This document shows positions 18,561 to 27,418 of a DNA stretch of 34,317 nucleotides, in pieces (the stretch's first letter is position 1; every line of letters starts with the position of its first letter). The stretch comes from Myxococcales bacterium (GTDB lineage Bacteria; Myxococcota; UBA727; GCA-2721815), in contig PBLQ01000026.1 in NCBI GenBank assembly GCA_002721815.1, positions 1 to 34,317 of the forward strand, in the 5' to 3' direction. A program made the translations under genes and the position numbers. Below the pieces are notes generated by a model. That model was not told the DNA's origin and did not search any database. It worked only from the letters and a program-made list of their open reading frames with translations.

Positions 18561-21194
18561 CTAATAACCTGTGCCCGCCTCATAGGGAATACGTTCACAA
18601 GAGGGGTTGATGATGAAATCATCGCCTTCCAACCGGCCCGAATGGCCTGCAGGCATCTCATAAATTTTACAGTTCGCACCATCAAAAAGCCCACCATAAG
18701 GACAAGGATCAGCATCCGTGTTTTTGGAAAGATAAAAGTTATCGTCATAGATAAATCCGTTAGCGCCATCAGGTACTTTCATCAAAAAGCACTCGCCATA
18801 TTTATACCGCCCCCCTACCGGACAAGGGTTGGCACAATTTGAAAGATGGTCAAAGGGTTCACAGAGTGGCTCAAGATAAAAACTTTCCAAACTTAATCGT
18901 GCGCCCTCATTGGTTTTATTGACAAAGCCATCACGATTTTCCGGAATCGCGGCAAACAAACACCCATCGTCATCCTCTGGATGCGTTTCAAAACAATCGT
19001 TATCACCGCCCCAAAAATCATCCCAACCGGTGATGCGATAATAAAAACTGCCATTTTCAATGCGTGCGACGTGACCGTCAGGCGCGCTCCCGACATAGCA
19101 ACCATAACCGTCATATACCCCATGACCCTCACACGGATGACGACAGCCATGGGTCAAGGTACTTTCTTCGTTGCCCGCGCCCACGTAAAATTTATCCGAC
19201 CATATAAAGGTCGGTGCCCCTGATGCCATTTGGACATGTAAGCATTCCCCATCGATATGGGTGCCACCTTGCGGACAATAAGGCGCACTGTTGGCTGCAA
19301 TAGAATATAAACTGCTGTCCTTGATGTAAACAGCCACACCGCTGGGCAATGAGGCCACAGAACAATTGGCACCGTCGTAAGAACCACCCCACGGACAAGC
19401 GATGGACATCTCTGGGTTGTGTTTTTCGTACACACGAACGTAGTCTATTAGCATTTCTCGCGGTTGAAAATCATCGAGATCGGGTCGGTAATTGTAAATC
19501 ACATTGCCGGCCCAAGTACCGATATCTGCAGTCATCGTATAGTTCAATAAAATATAGTTCGCTAAAGTCGGTACCTCCATAGCAAAATCATCGCCCATCT
19601 CGCCCATATCACCGTTACGAATGGTCCCGACGTACCATTTATCTACAAAAAATCTAAGTTCATTCTCATCCCACTCTACGGCGTACACATGAAAATCGTC
19701 GTCAAAGGTGTCATCCCTGCCAGACTGAGGGTAAAACCTTGACCTGGCTTTGTGCTCCATACCAGCTGCCGTTTTGATGCCCTGATCCTCGATGCCGTCG
19801 TGATAGGTGTGGTATACTTTTGCGCGCCGATGGGCCCAAGCCTCCATGATGTCTATTTCACCGCCATCCGGCCAACCGCCCCCTTGAGGCAGCATCCAAA
19901 TGGCTGGCCAAGCGCCCGGGCCTCCTGGTAAGCGTGCTCTCACTTCAAAACGACCATGTTTTTGTAAAAATCCTTCAACAGAAACATTACCGCCCCACGA
20001 ATAATGACGGCTGTGAACACCGCCTGATAACAGAGGACAATCCACCGTATAGTTCCCGTAACCGTCCGTGCGCTCATCGTCATACCATTGACCACAATCG
20101 TCATGAGAGGATCCTTGCGTGCGCGCGGATAACACAAGATTACCATTTTCGACTTTCACCTCTGAAGCAGAAAAAGCATTTTTCATCGCAGAAGCCTCTT
20201 CAAAGCCATTCATGTAGTTGTAAAAGTCGTAGACGGACCAAACACATTTGTTCAAATCAGCCATTTGCGCCGCCACATCTTCAGGGCAATCAATAGGCCC
20301 CCAAGCATTGTGAAACAAGCACTGAGGCGTGCGGGAATAACATGACAAATCATCACCCGGTTGAGGTCCATTAAATTCATCTTGGAAAGTTAATGACCAA
20401 AGCGGGGTGGCAGCAAAAGAAGCTGTGCTTTGAACGTCGTTCGCACCATTATCATCGCCATTATCGATGTCTTCATCATCGGTATGGGTGTTGTCATCAT
20501 CGCCATCAGGTGTTTCGTCAGAATCGTTGGGGTGGTAGGTATCGTCGACGACCCCTGAATCAATTTCTTTAACACAATCGCCGTTTTCATTTTCAACAAA
20601 ATTCGTTTGGCATTCACAAATACGGTTTTGAAAACTCTCACAGTTTTGCACTTCATAACTAAACGGGCCACAAGGTGGGGTACACGGAAGGCAATCTGTC
20701 CAATAGTTGTTATCGTGATCGTAAAATTCAGGGGCACAACGGTCGGAGGGCGGCATGCCCGCATCATGGGCCGTTTCGCTCCATTGGCCAGCGTCGAAGG
20801 AAATGTTCGCCTCTGGTTCCTCCCCTGAATCCAGCCTTTCAGTCTCAGGGTCATGCGCACCTGCATCCAACACTTCATTGGGCCCAACCGCACCACCATC
20901 CCAAGAAGACCAAGACCCAGGGACACTGGCATCTGCAGACGTGTGGGTTACGGGTGTTTCTTCGTTAATGCCTGCGTCTAAAACGGTGACAACCACCGAC
21001 CCACCATCCGAAGGGTCCCCATGCGCTGAGCCGGCATCAGCCGATTCATGGTCACGCACAAGATCATCGGGCTCGGTCGGCGCATCTTGGGGAGCGGGCT
21101 CCTCAGTGGGGGGCCGCTCAGGAAAACACCCCAAACCGGTGCTCATCAAAACCCCCAGCAAAAAAGGCCTCCAAACCAGCGACAAAATCCTCAT
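18561..21194 (-). CDS. Secreted GH16 family beta-glucanase with Cys-rich C-terminal module array
   Basis: The 877-aa product starts with a lipoprotein-like signal (LLGVLMSTGLGC), then an Asp/Glu/Pro/Ser-rich linker, a Cys-rich segment (about 165-215, CxxCTPPCGP) and an acidic linker. The GH16 domain (about 265-590) begins WSLTFQDEFNG and carries the catalytic motif EIDIME with nucleophile Glu446 and acid/base Glu451. It ends LIDYVRVYEK. GH16 enzymes of this type usually cleave beta-1,3-glucans such as laminarin. The C-terminal 285 residues are six related modules of about 45 residues with a CP-GG-YDGANC core. The frame is open to 21326, but the second of two tandem ATGs (21194), 5 nt after GGAG, gives the clean signal peptide. 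Confidence 0.9.
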   Translation of the reverse strand: MRILSLVWRPFLLGVLMSTGLGCFPERPPTEEPAPQDAPTEPDDLVRDHESADAGSAHGDPSDGGSVVVTVLDAGINEETPVTHTSADASVPGSWSSWDGGAVGPNEVLDAGAHDPETERLDSGEEPEANISFDAGQWSETAHDAGMPPSDRCAPEFYDHDNNYWTDCLPCTPPCGPFSYEVQNCESFQNRICECQTNFVENENGDCVKEIDSGVVDDTYHPNDSDETPDGDDDNTHTDDEDIDNGDDNGANDVQSTASFAATPLWSLTFQDEFNGPQPGDDLSCYSRTPQCLFHNAWGPIDCPEDVAAQMADLNKCVWSVYDFYNYMNGFEEASAMKNAFSASEVKVENGNLVLSARTQGSSHDDCGQWYDDERTDGYGNYTVDCPLLSGGVHSRHYSWGGNVSVEGFLQKHGRFEVRARLPGGPGAWPAIWMLPQGGGWPDGGEIDIMEAWAHRRAKVYHTYHDGIEDQGIKTAAGMEHKARSRFYPQSGRDDTFDDDFHVYAVEWDENELRFFVDKWYVGTIRNGDMGEMGDDFAMEVPTLANYILLNYTMTADIGTWAGNVIYNYRPDLDDFQPREMLIDYVRVYEKHNPEMSIACPWGGSYDGANCSVASLPSGVAVYIKDSSLYSIAANSAPYCPQGGTHIDGECLHVQMASGAPTFIWSDKFYVGAGNEESTLTHGCRHPCEGHGVYDGYGCYVGSAPDGHVARIENGSFYYRITGWDDFWGGDNDCFETHPEDDDGCLFAAIPENRDGFVNKTNEGARLSLESFYLEPLCEPFDHLSNCANPCPVGGRYKYGECFLMKVPDGANGFIYDDNFYLSKNTDADPCPYGGLFDGANCKIYEMPAGHSGRLEGDDFIINPSCERIPYEAGTGY

Positions 21195-21364
21195 CATTGC
21201 TCCATTTTCCAAACCTGATGACCCATGAAACCTACAGGGCCTGAACCGAACCCCACTTGGGGTGGCCGTTGTTTTTAAGCGTATCAAAAATACATCGCAC
21301 AGCTCAATGGTACCGCATTTCTTCATCAGGATACCGTTTTTATTATAGAATTCGAATTATTGAG

Positions 21365-21425
21365 GTAGCGCCAGAGGGCAAGGGAAAATTCGGCGGGCTC
21401 AAGCCACTCCCCCTTGGCGAACGGC
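21365..21425 (+). other. Possible structured leader in the divergent 21195-21475 intergenic region
   Basis: CGCCA (21369-21373) can pair with TGGCG (21415-21419). Inside it GGG (21376-21378) can pair with CCC (21410-21412), and a GGCT/AGCC step closes the inner part. It lies about 55 nt before the start of the Cys-rich lipoprotein gene. No known riboswitch class was recognised and no U-tract follows. The rest of the intergenic region is AT-rich near 21340-21365, with no firm promoter call. Confidence 0.25.
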
Positions 21426-21475
21426 TTAAAATCCCTTAAACAATGTCGACTTTTATCCCCCTTCAAGGAGCCACC

Positions 21476-23422
21476 ATGCAACAATTGAAAATGATCTCTA
21501 TGCTCGCTTTTTGCCTGTCCATCTCGGGCGCTTGCGTTCCGACCACCACTGGCACCACCGAACCCGAAGAAACGTTGGAAGAAGAAGAGCAAGAAGAGCA
21601 AGACGAGGAAGAAGAAGAGCCCACTTTAGGCGAAATTGGCGATTTCTGTAACTCTAACGCCGACTGCGAAATGGGCGACTGCCTCAACATCTTCAGTCAA
21701 TACGACATCAAAGGGTATTGCACCCAAACCTGCACCGCAGACACGGACTGCGAAGGCTACTCCGATGAAAACGCCACTTGGGCTTGCAAAAACCTCGGCA
21801 GCTCGGGCAGCCACTGCATGATGGAATGCAACAATGAAAACTGCCCCAATGATTACGTTTGTTTGCGCAATGTGAACATTGGCCAACCCACCGATCTGTG
21901 CTTGAGCTTTGGCGAAGCCTGTGACGATGGGGTGTGTCCAGAGGGCGAATACTGTACCATTGGCTCCACCGGTTATGAATTCTTCTCCCTTTGCTCTGAC
22001 GACCCTGTAGGTTTTATCAAGGGTGGCGAAACATGTGATGCCAATATTGAATACGGGATGCCCTGTACAGTGGCCAGTGACTGCCCCAGCGGCTACAACT
22101 GTCCTTCAGATGTGGAAGTGGCCGACCGCACCTGCCAACCCGATCAAGAAAACCGTTGCGCCGCTTACATTTGCTGGAACGATGGCACTTGCGCCAGTCC
22201 CTGTGAGGCTGACGGTGACTGCGCCTCGGGCGAAACTTGCCAAGGCTTCAATTTCAACGTGAACCGTTCTCCCGACACCACCGATGATGACGGCGTGGCG
22301 TTGGTGAAATTATGTCGCCCCGCCAAAGCCACCGGCGACAGCTGCACCAGCAATGCCGATTGCGACGGCACCGAGGTCTGTCAAATGGCCAGAGACACCA
22401 GTGGCAATTTGGTCATGGGCTGCCAAGAACCCGCATCCGGCGCACCAACTTTTGGGGAAGCTTGTGGAGACGACCCACGTACTCTAGATACCATCGAGCC
22501 CAGCATCGCCTGTGATACGGATGTGTGCATGGACGCCACCTGCTCGAAGTACTGTACAGCAGACACCGACTGCGGCGATGGCTACCAATGTGTGAGTAGC
22601 CTGACTTCGGCCATGGAAGGTGGTGCCGCGAAAACTTGTTTGAAGGGCGCATCCTGCAATGCCAGCGGTGATTGTGGCGCTGATGAAATCTGCCTGCCCA
22701 CCCGAACGGGCAATGGCTATGTCAAACGTTGTATCACCGGTTTTGGTGAAGTGGCCGCCGGCGAAGCCTGTGATGCCACTGCGGGCCTTAAAGACAATGT
22801 CTCCTGTATGGATGACAGTGCTTGTGACGGAACTTGGGTGTGCGATCGTGCGAACCACCAATGCCGCCCTCCCTTGTCAGAAACCTGTGAATTCAGTGGC
22901 GGCGCCTGCTTCGGCACCGGCTATTGCTCCACTTCCTGTGCTACCGACAGTGATTGTCCTGGCAGCGACTACCACTGCCAAGGCGTTCCAAGCACCTACA
23001 ATAACAACAACACGGGCGATGTGAGCGACGATATGGTGGGCCTGATGAACTATTGTGTGTATCTCCCAGGTAGCCGTACGGCATGTACCAAAGAGGCCGA
23101 TTGCACCACCGAGGGTGAGAGCTGCCTCATCAGTCGCGATGCCTCAGGCGTTGCCCAAACGGTTTGCTCTTCCAGCCATGCCAGTGCCACGGGCGCATCG
23201 GGCGATGCATGTGGCGCCACCGCAAATGGCCCCGTACAGTGTCAAACCGGCTTCTGCGACTACCTCAATGGCGACACCTTAGGGCCAGACAACACCGATG
23301 ATCCCATGCAAGGTAAATGCACGCATTTGTGTGCAACAGATGACGATTGCGATACGGGTCGCAGCTGCGAAGATTATGAATATGGGCCGACCAACAGCGA
23401 CAGTGTGAAGATCTGCCGCTAA
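21476..23422 (+). CDS. Cys-rich repeat lipoprotein (Dickkopf-like C-x4-D-C units)
   Basis: Start ATG 21476 follows AAGGAG at 6 nt. The frame is open from 21443, but only this start gives the signal peptide MQQLKMISMLAFCLSISGAC. The 648-aa protein then has a very acidic linker (about residues 26-50, nearly all Glu/Asp) and an array of about ten short disulfide-rich units such as CNSNADCEMGDC, CEADGDCASGETC and CATDDDCDTGRSC. Such C-x4-D-C-x(3-6)-C units are common in myxobacterial surface proteins and are often matched by Dickkopf-like Cys-rich models. It is likely outer-surface exposed. No catalytic domain is visible. It ends at a bidirectional terminator shared with the convergent lamin-tail protein gene. 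Confidence 0.85.
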   Translation: MQQLKMISMLAFCLSISGACVPTTTGTTEPEETLEEEEQEEQDEEEEEPTLGEIGDFCNSNADCEMGDCLNIFSQYDIKGYCTQTCTADTDCEGYSDENATWACKNLGSSGSHCMMECNNENCPNDYVCLRNVNIGQPTDLCLSFGEACDDGVCPEGEYCTIGSTGYEFFSLCSDDPVGFIKGGETCDANIEYGMPCTVASDCPSGYNCPSDVEVADRTCQPDQENRCAAYICWNDGTCASPCEADGDCASGETCQGFNFNVNRSPDTTDDDGVALVKLCRPAKATGDSCTSNADCDGTEVCQMARDTSGNLVMGCQEPASGAPTFGEACGDDPRTLDTIEPSIACDTDVCMDATCSKYCTADTDCGDGYQCVSSLTSAMEGGAAKTCLKGASCNASGDCGADEICLPTRTGNGYVKRCITGFGEVAAGEACDATAGLKDNVSCMDDSACDGTWVCDRANHQCRPPLSETCEFSGGACFGTGYCSTSCATDSDCPGSDYHCQGVPSTYNNNNTGDVSDDMVGLMNYCVYLPGSRTACTKEADCTTEGESCLISRDASGVAQTVCSSSHASATGASGDACGATANGPVQCQTGFCDYLNGDTLGPDNTDDPMQGKCTHLCATDDDCDTGRSCEDYEYGPTNSDSVKICR

Positions 23423-23441
23423 GTCCATCTTCAACACAAAC

Positions 23442-23482
23442 AAAAAATGCGTGTCCGGTTCACCCCGACACGCATTTTTTTT
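23442..23482. terminator. Strong bidirectional terminator
   Basis: A 14-bp perfect stem runs from 23442-23455 (A6 then TGCGTGTC) to 23467-23480 (GACACGCA then T6), with an 11-nt loop. The A-run on one side and T-run on the other let it work for both convergent genes. Confidence 0.92.
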
Positions 23483-23502
23483 GCCCGGTTTTACCCCATG
23501 GT

Positions 23503-25326
23503 TTAAGGCGAACTGTTCGCCACCCCTGGGGAGCCATGCATGGCGTCGCTGGCGTGCCAGTTTTCAGGCACGGCGTTGTCAGAAGAAGGATGACCCAACT
23601 CCAAGGACTTCCCACCGCCATTGGCCGCAGTGGGCCATCCCGCTGCAGCGCGAACGTCGTAAGTTACGGTATCCATGATTGCGCCCGTTCCATCGGTGAG
23701 GGTAAGCGTCTCTTCATCATTTTTGAGGTTACTGCCGTTCCATTCGATCACAGTGGCCGGTAAATTCTCATAGCTCTCTGGGCGGTTCACCAAAACCAAG
23801 AACGTGCCATTTTCGAAAGTGAAATCATCAAAGGTATGGACAATGCCGGAGGTGAAAGTCCAATTTTCAAGATTGATGGTCTGGCCAGCATTGTACAATT
23901 CTAAGAATTCATAATCGAGGTCGTCGCCTTGGGAAGTGGGCGGGTTGTAATAGATCTCGTTAATCACCACTTTGGTCTCAGTAATGGGCACACAAATTCC
24001 GCTCTCACAAAAGGCTGAAGTGCCACAGGCTTCGGTAGCAGAAGTGTATATACAATCCCCGTTGCTACAGGTTCCCGTTGCCCCGTAAGTGACGGCGGAA
24101 TTGCCGTCACAAAAATCCGCGGGTGGGGTTTCGCAGGTTTGCCCCTCACACGGGTCCACCGCCATACACATGCCCGTCACACAGGTCTCGGTGGTGGCGC
24201 AAGGCGTCTCGGTGGGTGAATAGGTACAATTGCCATCACTGCACACACCCACCTCGGGATAGGTGATGGCGGTGTTTTCATCACAGGTGTCCGCTGGCGG
24301 TGTGTTGCAATCTACCTCGGCACAAGGGTCCGTGTTCGCCACACAAACACCATTGCTGCAAGTCTCGCCCGTGCCACAGGGGACGGTCGTCGTCACTTCG
24401 TAGGCACATAGACCTTCGTCACAGGTCCCAGTTTCGGCATAAGAAACCACCGAATTGCCATCACAAATGTCAGCGGGTGGCGTATTGCACTCAACACCAT
24501 CGCACGGATCTGCATCGGGCACACAGACGCCTTCCACACACGTGGTCATTTCAACACATTCTGTTTCTGTGGACGGATAAGAGCACACGCCGCTGTTGCA
24601 AACCCCTACGTCGGGATAAGTAATCGCGGTGTTACCAAAACAAGCATTGGCGGGTGGCTCCACACAGTTGACCCCCGCGCATGGGTCACTGTTCTCTAAG
24701 CATACCCCGTTGCTGCAAGAGGTGTTTTCCTCACATGCCGTTTCGGTGGATTCATAAACGCACTCCCCCTCCACGCACGCTCCTGTGGCAGTGTAAGTCA
24801 CAGTGTTGTTGCCATTGCAGGTATCGGAAGGCGGCGCATCGCACACAACCCCAAGGCAAGGGTCAGAGCCATCATCCACCACACACACACCTTCGCTGCA
24901 GATCTCCCCATCTGCGCAAAGGGTTTCCGTGAAATCGTAGGAACAAAAACCGTTTTCGTTACAGGTGCCGGTGGACTCATACACCACCGCCGTGTTGCCA
25001 TTGCAGGTGTTCGCTGGTGGACTTTCACATACCACGTCCACACACAAGGCTTCTTCGTTGGAAAGGCACGCCCCTCCAACACAGGTTCGATCGCTCGCGG
25101 CACAGTTCAACCGGACTTCATTGAACAGACATTGGCCTTGGGCATCACACAGACTGGTGGGTTCGTAACTGATGGCCACCGCCCCTGCACACTTGGATTC
25201 TGGCACCTGCTCACAGGTGCTCGCATCGCACTGCCCTTGCCCCTCAGTCCCAGGGTCACAGGCCGATATGGCGCCCAAACACACGACTGCTAAAATTAAC
25301 GACTTAAATTTAAATAGATACGACAT
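23503..25326 (-). CDS. Seven-repeat Cys-rich lipoprotein with C-terminal lamin-tail domain
   Basis: ATG 25326 is preceded by AAGGTGG and starts a signal peptide with a good lipobox (LGAISAC). The frame is open to 25392. Residues about 25-445 are seven tandem units of about 58 residues with the pattern DPC-GV-C--PPAD-C-GN--V-Y--TG-C--G-C-Y--TET-C----CSNGVC. The C-terminus from about residue 450 is a lamin-tail domain (VVINEIYYNPP, DYEFLELYN, NLENWTF, LVLVNRPE, GKSLELGHPSSDN). Bacterial lamin-tail domains occur in secreted and surface proteins, often next to nucleases or adhesins, but no nuclease domain is present here. It is likely a surface stalk displaying the lamin-tail domain. Total length is 607 aa. 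Confidence 0.9.
   Translation of the reverse strand: MSYLFKFKSLILAVVCLGAISACDPGTEGQGQCDASTCEQVPESKCAGAVAISYEPTSLCDAQGQCLFNEVRLNCAASDRTCVGGACLSNEEALCVDVVCESPPANTCNGNTAVVYESTGTCNENGFCSYDFTETLCADGEICSEGVCVVDDGSDPCLGVVCDAPPSDTCNGNNTVTYTATGACVEGECVYESTETACEENTSCSNGVCLENSDPCAGVNCVEPPANACFGNTAITYPDVGVCNSGVCSYPSTETECVEMTTCVEGVCVPDADPCDGVECNTPPADICDGNSVVSYAETGTCDEGLCAYEVTTTVPCGTGETCSNGVCVANTDPCAEVDCNTPPADTCDENTAITYPEVGVCSDGNCTYSPTETPCATTETCVTGMCMAVDPCEGQTCETPPADFCDGNSAVTYGATGTCSNGDCIYTSATEACGTSAFCESGICVPITETKVVINEIYYNPPTSQGDDLDYEFLELYNAGQTINLENWTFTSGIVHTFDDFTFENGTFLVLVNRPESYENLPATVIEWNGSNLKNDEETLTLTDGTGAIMDTVTYDVRAAAGWPTAANGGGKSLELGHPSSDNAVPENWHASDAMHGSPGVANSSP
23985..25260 (-). repeat. Seven tandem about 58-codon Cys-rich repeats
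   Basis: In-frame repeats inside the lamin-tail protein gene. Six share the DPC or LC start, the PP[AS][DN]xC core and the final C-x(2,3)-G-x-C. The first unit is more diverged and lacks the DPC start. The DNA copies are visibly different from one another, so the array is old or under selection at the protein level. Confidence 0.85.
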
Positions 25327-25458
25327 TAAACCACCTTTTTGACGCTCTGAGCCCCGTCTGCTGACCCATGCTTCTTGGGAATGAGACCCCACATGAGTCC
25401 TTTAAAGGGTTTGCACCCTCCTGAAAAGCCCCCGAAGTACACTAAAAGCGCTTTCCAC

Positions 25459-27399
25459 TCACCCACCGCCCTGGGATGGCCCACACGTCAAACGTTCTTC
25501 AACCACACCCTCCTGCACCAGCTGACGGATTCGTTTCGGTTCATCCATCTGGCCCCAAAAATAGCCATAATCACCTTCCGCCCCATCAAAAACGTCCAAC
25601 TGGTCGAGGTAACCCCACAATAAAACACGATGTATCTGGGGATGGGTGAGCCGCAGCATGACATCACTGGCATGGACGAGCTCTTTGAATAAGATGTTGC
25701 CCGATTTCTCTACGGCGATCACCGCAATACGGTCGCGAGGCCAAGTCAACACGCCATGCCCGGGTGAAAAATAAGTTGGCCGCTCGTTATAGGTGAATCG
25801 GTTTTTTTTATGATGAAAAGAAACAGCTGCATCACAAGGCAGCCGATCCTGCCGCCGCGTTTCAAAAACACGTGACAACGCTTTCACCAAATCGGCCTTG
25901 GTGTGATGCGCACGCTCCTTTTCTGACAAAGGAGAAAAAGCCAAAGGATAGTAGGGCGCGTTCCCAACGCCGAGCACATCGAACAATATTTTGGGCACAT
26001 CATGGTGATAAATGGCCTGCGGGATGGTCCTCCCCTTTGTCATGTTGGGCTCGTGAATCAACAATAAATTCCGACGTCCTTCTACATTTTTGAGTCTTGT
26101 CATCGCTAAATGGTCCGAAAGAAAGACCACCAACGTATTGCCCAGCATTTGCTCGGCCTGAAGACGCCCAAACAAGCTTCTAAGATTTTGGTCTAAACAA
26201 TGAACAGCGTTTAAAATAGCATTATCACCCTCGCCATAGGGCGCACAGGATTTATCCGAATGGCCTGGGTCATGGGTGTCAAAATTAATACTTGCCACAT
26301 GATAAGGCGCACTGCTTTGGTGACGTTTTTGTATTTCGGTGAAGACACGATCATATAGCGGCTTATCTCTCAAAACAGCGTAAGGCTTTGCAGACCCCGT
26401 CAGTTCTTCTGAACCCATCACTTCTTTATAGCCGTGTGACTGAAAAAAATTTCGGGTCCCAGCAAAATCCAAGGAGGTGCCTTGGGCAAACATTTGCCGA
26501 TATCCCATCTGTGCCAATACATCCCCAAAGCATGTGAGATGTTGCGTGCCCCGGTAGAAGAGCGTTTTATTCATTTCCTGTTCGCTGCTAAAAATCTCGA
26601 ACGGATAGCCACATTGTGACGCAAAAAAACCGCTGATGGTAAAGGCACCTCTGTTTTGTCTGAAATCCGAAAAGAACAGCGAGATCTCGCGAAGCTCGGT
26701 CAGAAATGGCATCAAACCCGGGAAACGTTCTTCATTAAGGTATTGGGCCTCGACACTCTCCAAATAAAACATCAAAACATTGCGCTGTTTTTTCATGGTC
26801 ACATTTGAAATATCTTGAAACAATTGGCTTGTTGAAATTTCGTTTTTCTTAAGCGTCTTTCGGGCCTGCTCTAAAGATAACAACGCACGGCCTTCTTCCG
26901 GTGCCGCAAACATTTTCTCATAAAAATGAGGCATCGGTGAAAGCCACAAGGCCCCAACTAAAACAGCTGTAAAGCCCCACATGCGCTTTGGGGCGATACG
27001 CCACAATGCGGGCCCTTTGATGAATTGAATCTCTATGAACACATGCAGCACCAAAGTCGCAATGGTGACCCAGGCATGTTCGGGGTAAAATCCCATGAAA
27101 GTTACCGTGTTGAAATTGGCATGAACAAAGAAACCATCACCCAACACCACGCCTTCCACTCGGTAGCTCCACAAAGCCATGAGTAAAAAGAAAAGCAGAA
27201 GGGTTCTTAAGAGCGACAATAACCAGTGACGCCCCAAACCCATTGAGGCCATCTGAACGAAAATGAGCGGCCATAACACAACCGCGGTGAATCCATCGAA
27301 GATGCCTAAAAGCCCCACAAGCGCTGCGAGCACCATGAGACTTTTTATGATGGACACACGCGCTTGCATGACGTGCCTGAGCAAGGAAGATTGGGTCAT
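25459..27399 (-). CDS. Membrane phosphoglycerol transferase / LTA synthase-like sulfatase-fold protein
   Basis: About four to five N-terminal membrane segments (residues 15-160) are followed by an extracytoplasmic alkaline-phosphatase-fold domain of the LtaS/OpgB type. The likely nucleophile is Thr254 in GAFTISGFFASQCGYP, which resembles the ASQCG segment of OpgB-like enzymes. SDH at Asp429-His430 fits the distal metal site. OpgB/MdoB moves phosphoglycerol from phosphatidylglycerol to periplasmic glucans. Members in other contexts decorate other glycans, so the acceptor is uncertain. The frame is open to a TTG at 27411, but ATG 27399 is preferred. It starts 19 nt after the TauD-type gene, so it is the third gene of an operon. 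Confidence 0.82.
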   Translation of the reverse strand: MTQSSLLRHVMQARVSIIKSLMVLAALVGLLGIFDGFTAVVLWPLIFVQMASMGLGRHWLLSLLRTLLLFFLLMALWSYRVEGVVLGDGFFVHANFNTVTFMGFYPEHAWVTIATLVLHVFIEIQFIKGPALWRIAPKRMWGFTAVLVGALWLSPMPHFYEKMFAAPEEGRALLSLEQARKTLKKNEISTSQLFQDISNVTMKKQRNVLMFYLESVEAQYLNEERFPGLMPFLTELREISLFFSDFRQNRGAFTISGFFASQCGYPFEIFSSEQEMNKTLFYRGTQHLTCFGDVLAQMGYRQMFAQGTSLDFAGTRNFFQSHGYKEVMGSEELTGSAKPYAVLRDKPLYDRVFTEIQKRHQSSAPYHVASINFDTHDPGHSDKSCAPYGEGDNAILNAVHCLDQNLRSLFGRLQAEQMLGNTLVVFLSDHLAMTRLKNVEGRRNLLLIHEPNMTKGRTIPQAIYHHDVPKILFDVLGVGNAPYYPLAFSPLSEKERAHHTKADLVKALSRVFETRRQDRLPCDAAVSFHHKKNRFTYNERPTYFSPGHGVLTWPRDRIAVIAVEKSGNILFKELVHASDVMLRLTHPQIHRVLLWGYLDQLDVFDGAEGDYGYFWGQMDEPKRIRQLVQEGVVEERLTCGPSQGGG

Positions 27400-27418
27400 G
27401 GGATATCCCAAAAAACGG

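Noticed and set aside
21197-21326. Upstream start (21326) for the GH16 protein
   Set aside because: The extra 44 residues are not signal-like. The tandem ATG at 21194-21197 after GGAG gives a clean signal peptide.
21365-21475. Cyclic-di-GMP (GEMM) riboswitch before the Cys-rich lipoprotein
   Set aside because: The conserved GEMM core and tetraloop-receptor pattern are absent; only a simple nested stem can be drawn.
23985-25260. CRISPR-like array
   Set aside because: The periodicity is about 174 bp, in frame, with diverged copies and conserved Cys codons, so it is a protein repeat.
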